Positions 27,296-35,229 of a DNA stretch of 64,000 nt are shown here, piece by piece. The stretch's first letter is position 1. Each line of letters starts with the position of its first letter. Both the position numbers and the translations under genes were made by a program. The DNA is from Flavobacterium commune. GTDB taxonomy: Bacteria > Bacteroidota > Bacteroidia > Flavobacteriales > Flavobacteriaceae. The DNA is taken from positions 62,001-126,000 of the forward strand of contig NZ_CP017774.1 of NCBI RefSeq assembly GCF_001857965.1, read 5' to 3'. The notes under the pieces were generated by a model. It searched no databases. It saw only the letters and a list, made by a program, of their open reading frames with translations, and was not told where the DNA came from.

Positions 27296-27355
27296 TTACG
27301 TACTTATACGTAATAAATACGTATTTTTACATTTTAAAAATAGTATCTACTATTT
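27296..27355 (+). promoter_or_regulatory. nitrate reductase promoter with three ACGTA boxes and a palindrome
   Basis: Three ACGTA-centred boxes lie at 27297-27302, 27307-27312 and 27318-27323, directly upstream of TACATTTT (27328-27335), a near-consensus -7 box. AAATAGTA-TC-TACTATTT (27338-27355) follows as a perfect palindrome in the predicted leader. The box plus -7 layout repeats that of nrtA, suggesting one regulator for both directions. Confidence 0.5.
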
Positions 27356-27383
27356 AAAAAGATTTCGCAATTAAAAAATACCG

Positions 27384-30300
27384 ATGATAATGCAAAATTC
27401 AGAAATCAAAACTACGTGTTCATATTGTGGAGTAGGATGCGGAATCATTGTAAGCAAAGATCCCAGCAATGGAGTAACGGTAAAAGGAGACAAAGACCAT
27501 CCTGTAAACAGAGGAATGCTTTGTTCAAAAGGAATGAACCTACATTATGTAGCTAACGATACTTCTGATAGAATTCTTTATCCTGAAATGCGTTGGAGCA
27601 AATCGCACCCTATGGAGCGTGTAAGCTGGGACGATGGTTTAGATCGTGCCGCAGCTGTGTTTTCTTCAATGATAAAAAAATATGGTCCTGACTCTGTAGG
27701 TTTTTATATCTCCGGACAATGTCTTACCGAAGAATATTATTTGGTAAACAAATTGGTAAAAGGTTTTTTGAAAACAAATAATATTGACACCAACTCTCGT
27801 CTATGTATGAGTTCGGCTGTGGTGGGTTACAAAAAAACCTTTGGAGAAGATGCCGTGCCTATTGCTTATGAAGATATTGAACTAGCTGATACTTTCCTGA
27901 TTACGGGAGCAAATCCGGCCTGGTGCCACCCTATCCTATTCAGACGTTTAGAACAACACCGCGAGAAAAACCCAAAAGTAAAGGTTATTGTTATCGATCC
28001 AAGAAAAACCGATACTGCCCTAACTGCCGATTTACATTTGCAAATCCTTCCGGGAAGCGACATTATACTATACCATGCCTTAGCCAAAAGAATTATTGAA
28101 AAAGGCTACATGGATACTAATTTTATCAAACAACACACCGAAAATTTTGATGCTTACATGAAGTTAGTACTTTCTACTTCACTGGAAAAAGCATCACAAC
28201 TGTGTGGTATTTCAATCAAAGAAATTGATTTAGCTGTTGATTTAATTGGTAAAGCTCAAGGATTTCTTTCACTTTGGGCAATGGGACTGAATCAAAGTGC
28301 TGTGGGCGTTGATAAAAACACTGCCTTATTAAACCTCTCTTTATTAACCGGACATATTGGTAAACCTGGTTCAGGACCTTTCTCTTTAACAGGACAACCT
28401 AACGCCATGGGGGGAAGAGAAGTAGGTGGAATGGCCAGTTTATTAGCGGTTCACAGGGAATTAAACAACCCGGAACACCGTCAGGAAGTTGCTGATTTTT
28501 GGGGAGTAGATAGTATTTCGGAAAAACCGGGATTGACTGCTACCGAAATGTTTGAAGCCTTAGAATCCGGAAAAATGAAAGCTGTTTGGATTATTTGTAC
28601 TAATCCAATGGTGAGTTTACCCGATTCCCGAAAAGTGGAAAAAGCATTGCAAAATGCCAAATTTGTAGTGGTTCAGGAAATATCTCATAATGCTGATACG
28701 GCTAAATTTGCCGATTTATTATTACCGGCAGCCGGATGGTTAGAAAAAGAAGGAACAATGACCAACTCAGAAAGACGTATTTCCTATTTACCTAAAGGAA
28801 TTAACGCACCAGGAGAGGCACTGCCTGACTTTGAAATCCTAACCCGTTTTGCTAAAAAAATGGGCTTCAACGGATTCAATTTCAACACATCAGAAGAAGT
28901 ATATAAGGAATATTGTCAAATGACAAAAAACACCAATATTGATATTTCTTTTCTGAATTACAACCGTTTAAAACACGAAGGTACTTTTCAATGGCCTGTT
29001 CCTGATTATGGACACCCGGGAACACCTCGCCTTTTTACTGATAAAAAGTTTTATACGCCTTCTCAAAAAGCTATTTTCAATTTGCCTGTATCAATTGAAA
29101 ATACTTCAGAACAACCTAATGATAAATATCCCTTTATACTTACCACAGGACGCATTAGAGATCAATGGCATACAATGACCAAAACAGGAAAAGTATCCCG
29201 ATTGCTATCACACATTCCGAATCCGTTTTTAGAAATCAATCCTATCGATGCTTTTAAAGCCGAAATAGAAAACGGAGATATTGTAGTGGTGAGCAGTAAA
29301 AACGGAGAAGTTCGTGTCAAAGCCACCGTAACTGACACTATCAAGGAAGGAGTTGTCTTTTTACCAATGCACTGGGGGAAACAATTAGACAACGATTTAA
29401 ACAGAACCAATAACCTGACCAATACACTAATTGACCCTGTTTCTAAAGAACCTGATTTTAAATATACTGCGGTAGCCGTAGCAAAATATGAAAAACCTTC
29501 TCAAAAAATTGCTATTGTAGGTGCCGGAGCAGCTGCTTTTAGATTCATCCAAAATTACAGAGAACTGAATGCTAAGGATGAAATTATTGTTTTCTCTAAT
29601 GAAGCCAATCCGTTTTACAATCGTGTATTATTACCCGAATATGTTACCAATGAATTGTCCTGGGAAAACTTATTAAAAGTAAAAGATCAGGAAGGTTTAA
29701 GTAAACTCAATATTACTTTAAAATCATCAGTAGGTATAGAGAATATAAACACTACTGCTAAAACAATAACGGATAGTCGTGGTGAAACACATACTTTTGA
29801 CAACCTAATCCTTGCTACAGGAAGCCGTCCTTTTGTTCCGGAAAATGCGCAATTGCACTTGCCGGGACGTTTTACAATGCGTAAAAAAGAAGATGCTGAC
29901 CGATTGAAGGACTATTTAGACAGCACTAATTTAGCACCGGAAGAACAACACGTAGTAATTGTAGGTGGCGGTTTATTAGGTTTGGAATTAGCAGCTGCCT
30001 TAAAACATAAAAAAGTAAAAATCACCATAATTCAAAGAGCTTCCCGATTAATGGAGCGCCAGTTAGATCGTATTTCCTGCAAATTATTAGCTGAAGAAGT
30101 ACAACTTCGGGATATTCAAATCTATTTTGATAATGAGGTAAGTACAGTTTTCGAAACTGATAATGCTAATGAACTGGAAATTGCGCTAAAAAGTGGACGT
30201 ATTTTAACGGCTAATGCTATTGTATATGCCATTGGAACAATTCCAAATATAGAACTAGCCAAAGAATCCGGTATTGCTTGCGGACGCGGAGTAAAAGTCA

Positions 30301-30908
30301 ATCAGTATTTACAATCCTCTAATCCTGATGTATTTGCCATTGGAGAAATTGCCGAATTTGATGGTAAACTATTCGGAATTACTTCAGCTGCCGAAGAACA
30401 GGCTGATATTTTGGCTAACTTTTTAGCCGGAGATATTAGCAGTTTCTATAAAGGTTCGGTATTAATGAATATTCTAAAACTGGAAGACATCAACCTTTGT
30501 AGTATTGGAGAAGTTAGTATTCCTGAAAATGACGATAGTTACGAGGAAATTGTCTTTGCCGATTTGAAAAAGCGTTATTACAAAAAATGTATCGTTAAAG
30601 ACGATTTGTTAATAGGAGCTATTTTAATGGGAGATAAAAATGAATTTGCCGAATTCAAAACCATGATTGAAAGCAAAATCGAATTATCAGACAAACGTAA
30701 TCAGTTGTTGAGAGGCAGCAGTGCTTCTGCCAAGCCTGTTGTGGGGAAACTAGTTTGCTCTTGCAGCCAGGTAGGAAGTGGAAACATCGAAGAAGCTGTC
30801 AAAGCAGGAACAACTAATTTCACAGAATTGTGCAAATCAACCGGAGCCGGATTAGGTTGTGGTAGCTGTAAAACCGAAGTAAAAGAGATTTTAGCAAAGT
30901 GTAAATAA
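27384..30908 (+). CDS. nasA: assimilatory nitrate reductase: NasA fused to FAD/NADH reductase and BFD-like [2Fe-2S] domain
   Basis: 1174 residues. Residues 1-690 are a NasA/NapA-type molybdopterin enzyme: [4Fe-4S] cysteines 12, 15, 19 and 47 (CSYCGVGCG, then GMLCSKG), probable Mo ligand Cys141 in SRLCMSS, and PNAMGGREVGGMA. From about 705 a pyridine-nucleotide-disulfide oxidoreductase follows (KIAIVGAGAAAFRF for FAD, VVIVGGGLLGLELA for NAD). The end (about 1125-1170) is a BFD-like domain with CSC...C...CGSC. One chain can thus take electrons from NAD(P)H to Mo and reduce nitrate to nitrite in the cytoplasm. Classic systems use separate NasC/NasB proteins. ATGs at 27384 and 27390 are equally possible starts. 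Confidence 0.93.
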   Translation: MIMQNSEIKTTCSYCGVGCGIIVSKDPSNGVTVKGDKDHPVNRGMLCSKGMNLHYVANDTSDRILYPEMRWSKSHPMERVSWDDGLDRAAAVFSSMIKKYGPDSVGFYISGQCLTEEYYLVNKLVKGFLKTNNIDTNSRLCMSSAVVGYKKTFGEDAVPIAYEDIELADTFLITGANPAWCHPILFRRLEQHREKNPKVKVIVIDPRKTDTALTADLHLQILPGSDIILYHALAKRIIEKGYMDTNFIKQHTENFDAYMKLVLSTSLEKASQLCGISIKEIDLAVDLIGKAQGFLSLWAMGLNQSAVGVDKNTALLNLSLLTGHIGKPGSGPFSLTGQPNAMGGREVGGMASLLAVHRELNNPEHRQEVADFWGVDSISEKPGLTATEMFEALESGKMKAVWIICTNPMVSLPDSRKVEKALQNAKFVVVQEISHNADTAKFADLLLPAAGWLEKEGTMTNSERRISYLPKGINAPGEALPDFEILTRFAKKMGFNGFNFNTSEEVYKEYCQMTKNTNIDISFLNYNRLKHEGTFQWPVPDYGHPGTPRLFTDKKFYTPSQKAIFNLPVSIENTSEQPNDKYPFILTTGRIRDQWHTMTKTGKVSRLLSHIPNPFLEINPIDAFKAEIENGDIVVVSSKNGEVRVKATVTDTIKEGVVFLPMHWGKQLDNDLNRTNNLTNTLIDPVSKEPDFKYTAVAVAKYEKPSQKIAIVGAGAAAFRFIQNYRELNAKDEIIVFSNEANPFYNRVLLPEYVTNELSWENLLKVKDQEGLSKLNITLKSSVGIENINTTAKTITDSRGETHTFDNLILATGSRPFVPENAQLHLPGRFTMRKKEDADRLKDYLDSTNLAPEEQHVVIVGGGLLGLELAAALKHKKVKITIIQRASRLMERQLDRISCKLLAEEVQLRDIQIYFDNEVSTVFETDNANELEIALKSGRILTANAIVYAIGTIPNIELAKESGIACGRGVKVNQYLQSSNPDVFAIGEIAEFDGKLFGITSAAEEQADILANFLAGDISSFYKGSVLMNILKLEDINLCSIGEVSIPENDDSYEEIVFADLKKRYYKKCIVKDDLLIGAILMGDKNEFAEFKTMIESKIELSDKRNQLLRGSSASAKPVVGKLVCSCSQVGSGNIEEAVKAGTTNFTELCKSTGAGLGCGSCKTEVKEILAKCK

Positions 30909-30915
30909 GTTAAAA

Positions 30916-30987
30916 AGTCCTTAGTACCTAGTCCCTAGTTTTTCAAACAGCTAAGGACTAAAAACTAAGGACTAAGGACTAAAAAAA
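30916..30987. repeat. intergenic hairpin made of AGTCCTTAG words
   Basis: AGTCCTTAGTACCTAGTCCC on the left is mirrored by tandem CTAAGGACT units on the right (30951-30980). It fills the 86-base gap between two co-directional genes and belongs to the dispersed hairpin class. Confidence 0.65.
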
Positions 30988-30994
30988 CAAGAAC

Positions 30995-32440
30995 ATGGAA
31001 TTAACACGATTAATAGTAAAAGGAGGCGTTATTTCGCCAGGGGAATTACGAAATATTGTAAACATGAGTATGGCACAAGGGCTAAAAACAATTTCTTTTG
31101 GTTCCCGACAAGACATTATTTTTCCTGATGGATTTCAATATTCGGAAACGGAAAATAATGGCAAATTACATATCGTTTATCCTAATGAACAAAGCGGAAA
31201 CAACATTGTTTCTTCTTATGTTTCTACTGATATTTTCAGAAATACACCCTGGCTTACAGGTAATAAATTCCTGTATGTATTAGAACAATTCAAAGAACAG
31301 CCGGTTTTAAAGGTAAACATAACCGACCCAAAACAACAGCTTGTTCCTCTATTTACAGGACATATCAACTTTATTGCTTCTGAACATGAAGATTATTGGT
31401 ATTTATACATTCGTTTGCCTAACTGGCAGCGCATGGAAGTGTATCCTGTATTGATTTACAGCTGGGATATTTCTAAAATTTATTATGAAATCGAACGCAT
31501 TGTTAACGAAGAACCTACAATAGGTATCGAGATGATTTTCAACCTTGTGAGTGAAAATTTAGACACCAATAACCGAACTATTGACAAAGCCTTAAATGTT
31601 CCGTTTTATCCTTTTCCGTATTACGAAGGAATGAACCGCTTGGGAATTGATCAATACTGGCTTGGATTATACTGGAGAAACAACCTTTACGATTTAGAAT
31701 TCCTAAAAGAAATGTGTGATTTATGTTTTGATTGTAAAATCGGAAAAATATGTATCACGCCCTGGAAATCCTTCATTATAAAAGGAATTCCAAAAGACCG
31801 AAAATTAGACTGGGAAAAATTCCTGGGGAAAAAAGGAATTAATGTGCGTCATTCGCTTTTAGAATTAAACTGGCATCTTCCTGTAGCTACCGACTGGTCT
31901 CTAAATCTGAAAACTTTTTTGGTTAGAACATTAGATCAATTTGACATCAGTACTTACGGACTCACCTTTGGTATTTCTGATTACAACCGCGAGGGACATT
32001 ATTTCACTTCGATTGTTATCGAAAAGAATAATTTACCAAAAGATTTGGAATCCATAAAGATCAGGGATACTTACAATGTTTTGTATGCCAAACATTTCGA
32101 TCCTAACACCCGTGAATACATCATTCATACCCAAGATATTGACAAACTTGAATTGCCTAGTATACTTATCGAATTAAGTAAAAAATACTTTAACGAATTA
32201 GGAAATAATACTCCGGTTGAAAACAATGCGGCAGCAGCCACTAAAAAAGAAAAACAAGAACATGATATTTACCAATGTTCAGAATGTTTGACTATTTACA
32301 ATTCAGAATATGGCGATGCTGTTCAGGGAATTGAAAAAGGAGTATTCTTCAATGATTTGCCTGTTGATTATTGCTGTTCTTTATGCGAATCTCCAAAATC
32401 TAATTTTGTACTTTTAACAGCTGAAAAACAAGATATTTAA
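30995..32440 (+). CDS. sulfite/nitrite reductase-like protein with C-terminal rubredoxin domain
   Basis: 481 residues. The N-terminus (LIVKGGVISPGELRNIVNMS...LKTISFGSRQDIIFP) resembles the ferredoxin-like half-domain of siroheme nitrite/sulfite reductases, and a second such segment follows near 255-270 (ITPWKSFIIKGI). The canonical siroheme cysteine pattern (CX5C...CX3C) is not seen; instead there is a CX2CX2CX5C cluster at about 242-254. Residues about 425-475 are a rubredoxin domain with CSEC and CSLC iron ligands. It is adjacent to the nitrate reductase fusion and is best viewed as an electron carrier or divergent nitrite reductase of the pathway. Its activity cannot be decided here. Confidence 0.72.
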   Translation: MELTRLIVKGGVISPGELRNIVNMSMAQGLKTISFGSRQDIIFPDGFQYSETENNGKLHIVYPNEQSGNNIVSSYVSTDIFRNTPWLTGNKFLYVLEQFKEQPVLKVNITDPKQQLVPLFTGHINFIASEHEDYWYLYIRLPNWQRMEVYPVLIYSWDISKIYYEIERIVNEEPTIGIEMIFNLVSENLDTNNRTIDKALNVPFYPFPYYEGMNRLGIDQYWLGLYWRNNLYDLEFLKEMCDLCFDCKIGKICITPWKSFIIKGIPKDRKLDWEKFLGKKGINVRHSLLELNWHLPVATDWSLNLKTFLVRTLDQFDISTYGLTFGISDYNREGHYFTSIVIEKNNLPKDLESIKIRDTYNVLYAKHFDPNTREYIIHTQDIDKLELPSILIELSKKYFNELGNNTPVENNAAAATKKEKQEHDIYQCSECLTIYNSEYGDAVQGIEKGVFFNDLPVDYCCSLCESPKSNFVLLTAEKQDI

Positions 32441-32468
32441 AATCGCAAATTACCCAAAAACAACATTT

Positions 32469-33020
32469 ATGAGTACCGAATATAAAACTGTCGATTCTTC
32501 AAAAATAACAATCTCTGAATTAATGTTGCCTTCGCACACTAATTTCAGTGGAAAAATCCATGGTGGTTATATTTTATCGCTAATGGACCAAATTGCCTTT
32601 GCCTGTGGTTCTAAATTTTCAGGAAATTATTGCGTTACAGCTTCTGTTGATACCGTAAACTTTCTGAAACCTGTTGAAGTAGGCGAACTGCTAACCATGA
32701 AAGCCAGCGTAAATTATGTGGGAAACAGTTCGATGATTATTGGTATCCGTGTAGAAGCCGAAAACATTCAAACCGGAGTTATTAAACATTGCAATTCTTC
32801 TTATTTTACAATGGTGGCCAAAGATAAAGAAGGAAAAAACACAGCCGTTCCGGGTTTAATTTTAACCACGCTGAAAGAAGTGAGCCGTTTTCAAAATGCC
32901 TTGAGACAAATTGCCCTGAAAAAAGAAAAAGAATACCAAAAAACCATTGCCACTTTTGGTTCTATCGAAAATATTTTAAAATCAAACGAATTCAAAGTAA
33001 AAGTTGACTTTGAAAAATAA
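32469..33020 (+). CDS. acyl-CoA thioesterase, hotdog fold (YciA/BACH type)
   Basis: 183 residues; the core (about 10-130) is a hotdog domain with the conserved opening LPSHTNFSGKIHGGYILSLMD, in which the Asn and the following helix form the active site, and ASVDTVNFLKPVEVGELL. Members hydrolyse medium- and long-chain acyl-CoA. It starts 28 bases after the rubredoxin gene and may be read from the nitrate transcript, although no functional link is evident. A hairpin and a terminator follow before the insertion sequence. Confidence 0.9.
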   Translation: MSTEYKTVDSSKITISELMLPSHTNFSGKIHGGYILSLMDQIAFACGSKFSGNYCVTASVDTVNFLKPVEVGELLTMKASVNYVGNSSMIIGIRVEAENIQTGVIKHCNSSYFTMVAKDKEGKNTAVPGLILTTLKEVSRFQNALRQIALKKEKEYQKTIATFGSIENILKSNEFKVKVDFEK

Positions 33021-33021
33021 A

Positions 33022-33074
33022 ATGTTGTTATAAACTCGACCGTTTACTAAAACGGCCGAATCTATAAACAACAT
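33022..33074. repeat. long imperfect hairpin after the thioesterase gene
   Basis: Left arm ATGTTGTTATAAACTCGACC (33022-) and right arm ending GGCCGAATCTATAAACAACAT pair over roughly 24 bases with a short loop. There is no T-tract, and a true terminator follows at 33085. Confidence 0.55.
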
Positions 33075-33084
33075 CTAAAACGCA

Positions 33085-33112
33085 AAAAGCACAGTGTAAT
33101 ACTGTGCTTTTT
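33085..33112 (+). terminator. Rho-independent terminator of the nitrate operon, invaded at its T-tract by an IS
   Basis: AAAAGCACAGT-GTAAT-ACTGTGCTTTT is a perfect stem followed by T. Its T-tract is the target duplication TTTTTGAT (33108-33115) of the adjacent insertion sequence. Confidence 0.85.
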
Positions 33113-33142
33113 GATGGTAGTGTCTCACTAACTGTGTAAGTT

Positions 33143-33211
33143 GAAAAGTTATTCTGAAAAATATTTGAGCTCCTTTAAAAAGCTCAAAAATATTTTTCGG
33201 AAATAACTTTT
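33143..33211. repeat. long imperfect palindrome at the IS left end
   Basis: GAAAAGTTATT plus GAAAAATATTTGAGCT on the left is mirrored by AGCTCAAAAATATTTTTC and AATAACTTTT on the right. It overlaps the inner left inverted repeat and precedes the transposase start at 33236. It could block read-through transcription into the transposase, a known protective device in several IS families. Confidence 0.6.
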
Positions 33212-33235
33212 TGTTATTTTTAACCTTACATAATT

Positions 33236-34438
33236 ATGATTGACAAAGACGACTTATTAAACAACAAGGATTTCTATAAATCCTTCAAGAATGCAGAAGA
33301 TTTAACCTCATTCTTTCAAACGATGCACAAACGAGCTGTTGAACATATGCTCGAAGCCGAACTTGATGCTCATTTAGACAATGAAAAACACGATAAAACC
33401 ACTAAGGGTAATTATCGCAACGGACACGGAACTAAAAAAATAAAGACCTCTTTTGGTCAACAAGAAATCAAAGTTCCTCGTGACAGAGATTCTTCCTTTA
33501 ATCCCCTGCTTGTTCCTAAAAGAGAAAATATAGCCCAAGGTATTGAAAATGTCATCATCTCACTTTATGCTAAAGGCATGAGTGTTAGTGATATTGAAGA
33601 ACAGATCAAGGAGGTATATGATTTTGAAGTGTCTTCTTCGACTATATCACGTATTACCAACACAATTACAAATGAAGTAGTTACTTGGCAAAACAGGCCA
33701 CTAGAAGAGCTTTATTTAATTGTTTGGATGGATGGTATTGTTTTTAAGGTTAGAGAAGGTTCGAAAGTTATCAATAAAACTATTTATTTAGCTGTAGGGC
33801 TTAACAGAGATGGTAAAAAAGATGTTTTAGGAATGTGGCTTGGTAAGAATGAAAGCAGTAGCTTTTGGATGAGTGTTTTGACTGATTTAAAAGCCCGTGG
33901 CGTTGAAGATATACTTATTACAGCTACCGATAATTTAAATGGATTTACTCAAACAATCCGAAGTGTTTTTCCTGAATCCCAAACACAAATCTGTGTGGTT
34001 CATCAAATTAGAAACGCTTGTAAATATGTTGTTTGGAAGGATAGAAAACAATTTACTGCCGATATGAAACATATTTATAACGCTCCAACAAAACAAGCAG
34101 CAGAGTTGGCTTTAAACGATTTTGCAGACAAATGGGAATCCAAATATTCTTATGCAATTAAATCCTGGCGAGATAACTGGGATGAATTGACCGTATTTTT
34201 TGATTTTCCAATTGAAATTAGAAAAATCATTTATACAACAAATTTAATCGAGAACTTAAACGGAAAAATTAGAAAATACACTAAAAATAAAATGTCGTTC
34301 CCAACAGATGATGCTGTATTAAAATCGGTATTTTTGGCTTTAAAAGAAGCGACCAAAAAATGGTCAATGCCTATTCAAAATTGGGGAATTGTTTTAAACC
34401 AATTTACCCTTATATTTGAAAAAAGGCTCCGATTATAA
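33236..34438 (+). CDS. IS256-family transposase
   Basis: 400 residues, Transposase_mut family. The DDE residues are visible: Asp166 in VWMDGIVF, Asp232 in TATDNLNGF and Glu339 in [15 protein letters not shown]. The N-terminal region has the usual [24 protein letters not shown] segment. It is intact and probably functional. It differs from the copy at 60697-61899 at two residues only (Asp119 versus Asn, Lys370 versus Arg), so the duplication is recent. Confidence 0.97.
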   Translation: MIDKDDLLNNKDFYKSFKNAEDLTSFFQTMHKRAVEHMLEAELDAHLDNEKHDKTTKGNYRNGHGTKKIKTSFGQQEIKVPRDRDSSFNPLLVPKRENIAQGIENVIISLYAKGMSVSDIEEQIKEVYDFEVSSSTISRITNTITNEVVTWQNRPLEELYLIVWMDGIVFKVREGSKVINKTIYLAVGLNRDGKKDVLGMWLGKNESSSFWMSVLTDLKARGVEDILITATDNLNGFTQTIRSVFPESQTQICVVHQIRNACKYVVWKDRKQFTADMKHIYNAPTKQAAELALNDFADKWESKYSYAIKSWRDNWDELTVFFDFPIEIRKIIYTTNLIENLNGKIRKYTKNKMSFPTDDAVLKSVFLALKEATKKWSMPIQNWGIVLNQFTLIFEKRLRL

Positions 34439-34556
34439 AAACGAAGCCTTAACTTTTCAACTTACACACTTTTTGGGATAGTGTCTTTTTGATTTTGAAT
34501 GAGTCAAGTGAATAAACTCCAACTTGTCATTCTCAACAATCTAAATTAACAAACAA

Positions 34557-35111
34557 CTATTGTTTTGGCAATAAAACAGTATCAACTACGTGAATTACTC
34601 CGTTAGACTGATTTACATCTGCAATTGTAACTTCGGACATTGATCCGTTTTCATCTGTGATGTATATTTTTTTTCCTTTCATCCAAGCTGTCAAAGTTCC
34701 ACCACTCACTGTTTTTAGAGTAGCTTTTCCATTTCCGGCTTTAATGGCTTTAGCAACATCAGAAGCATTCATTTTTCCTGCAACCACATGATAGGTCAAA
34801 ACGGTTTGCAAGGTTTTTAAACTTTCCGGTTTTAATAAACTTTCGACAGTACCTTCAGGTAATTTTTCAAAAGCGGCATTGGTAGGTGCAAAAACAGTAA
34901 ACGGCCCGGATGTTTGTAAGGTTTCAACTAATCCGGCTGCTTTTACCGCAGCTACTAATGTGGTGTGATCTTTAGAATTCACAGCATTTTCAACAATGTT
35001 TTTAGTAGGATACATAGGTGCTCCACCTACCATTACTGTTTTTTGAGCATAAGAAGCGACTCCAAATGCCAGGGCAAAAAAGGCTACTGATAAAAATTTT
35101 GTAGTTTTCAT
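34557..35111 (-). CDS. secreted fasciclin-domain protein
   Basis: The ATG at 35111 gives a signal peptide (MKTTKFLSVAFFALAFGVASYAQ); a frame extension to 35141 is disfavoured. About 184 residues with a single FAS1 domain: TLVAAVKAAGLVETLQTSGPFTVFAPTNAAF, TYHVVAGKM and NGVIHVVDTVLLP are the conserved blocks. FAS1 proteins mediate cell-surface or polysaccharide adhesion; a precise role is unknown. No lipobox and no sorting domain are seen. A single-gene unit between the IS and the T9SS cluster. Confidence 0.92.
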   Translation of the reverse strand: MKTTKFLSVAFFALAFGVASYAQKTVMVGGAPMYPTKNIVENAVNSKDHTTLVAAVKAAGLVETLQTSGPFTVFAPTNAAFEKLPEGTVESLLKPESLKTLQTVLTYHVVAGKMNASDVAKAIKAGNGKATLKTVSGGTLTAWMKGKKIYITDENGSMSEVTIADVNQSNGVIHVVDTVLLPKQ

Positions 35112-35181
35112 AAATGTTTTTTTTAGGTTATATAAAAGCATTTACGACAGTAGTTCTTTATTGGTTTTAAAAAATTAAAAA

Positions 35182-35208
35182 AAAGTGAGATTCACAGAAC
35201 CTCACTTT
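35182..35208 (-). terminator. terminator of the OmpA/SprF/adhesin operon
   Basis: AAAGTGAG / CTCACTTT stem with an 11-base loop; on the minus strand it is followed by a run of T. It lies 22 bases after the OmpA-family gene stop. Confidence 0.75.
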
Positions 35209-35229
35209 AGTATCAACGGTATTTTATTA

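Larger units (their letters stand above)
33116..34485 (+). mobile_element. IS256-family insertion sequence, copy 1 (1370 bp)
   Basis: Element ends were set by comparison with the second copy at 60650-62019: both are exactly 1370 bp. Target duplications TTTTTGAT flank it at 33108-33115 and 34486-34493. The terminal inverted repeats share TGTGTAAGTTGAAAAGTTA about 16-18 bases inside each end; the outermost bases match poorly. The left end carries a long hairpin (33143-33211) before the transposase start. It sits directly behind the terminator of the nitrate genes with its transposase in the same direction. Confidence 0.93.

Noticed and set aside
26510..27383. Riboswitch, tRNA or hidden regulator gene in the 874-base divergent gap
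   Set aside because: No ORF with coding character, no cloverleaf and no recognised riboswitch core; only AT-rich DNA with short palindromes.
27384..32440. Dissimilatory (periplasmic Nap or membrane Nar) nitrate reductase
   Set aside because: No twin-arginine signal, no NapB, NarH or NarI partners, and fusion to an NAD(P)H reductase points to cytoplasmic assimilation.
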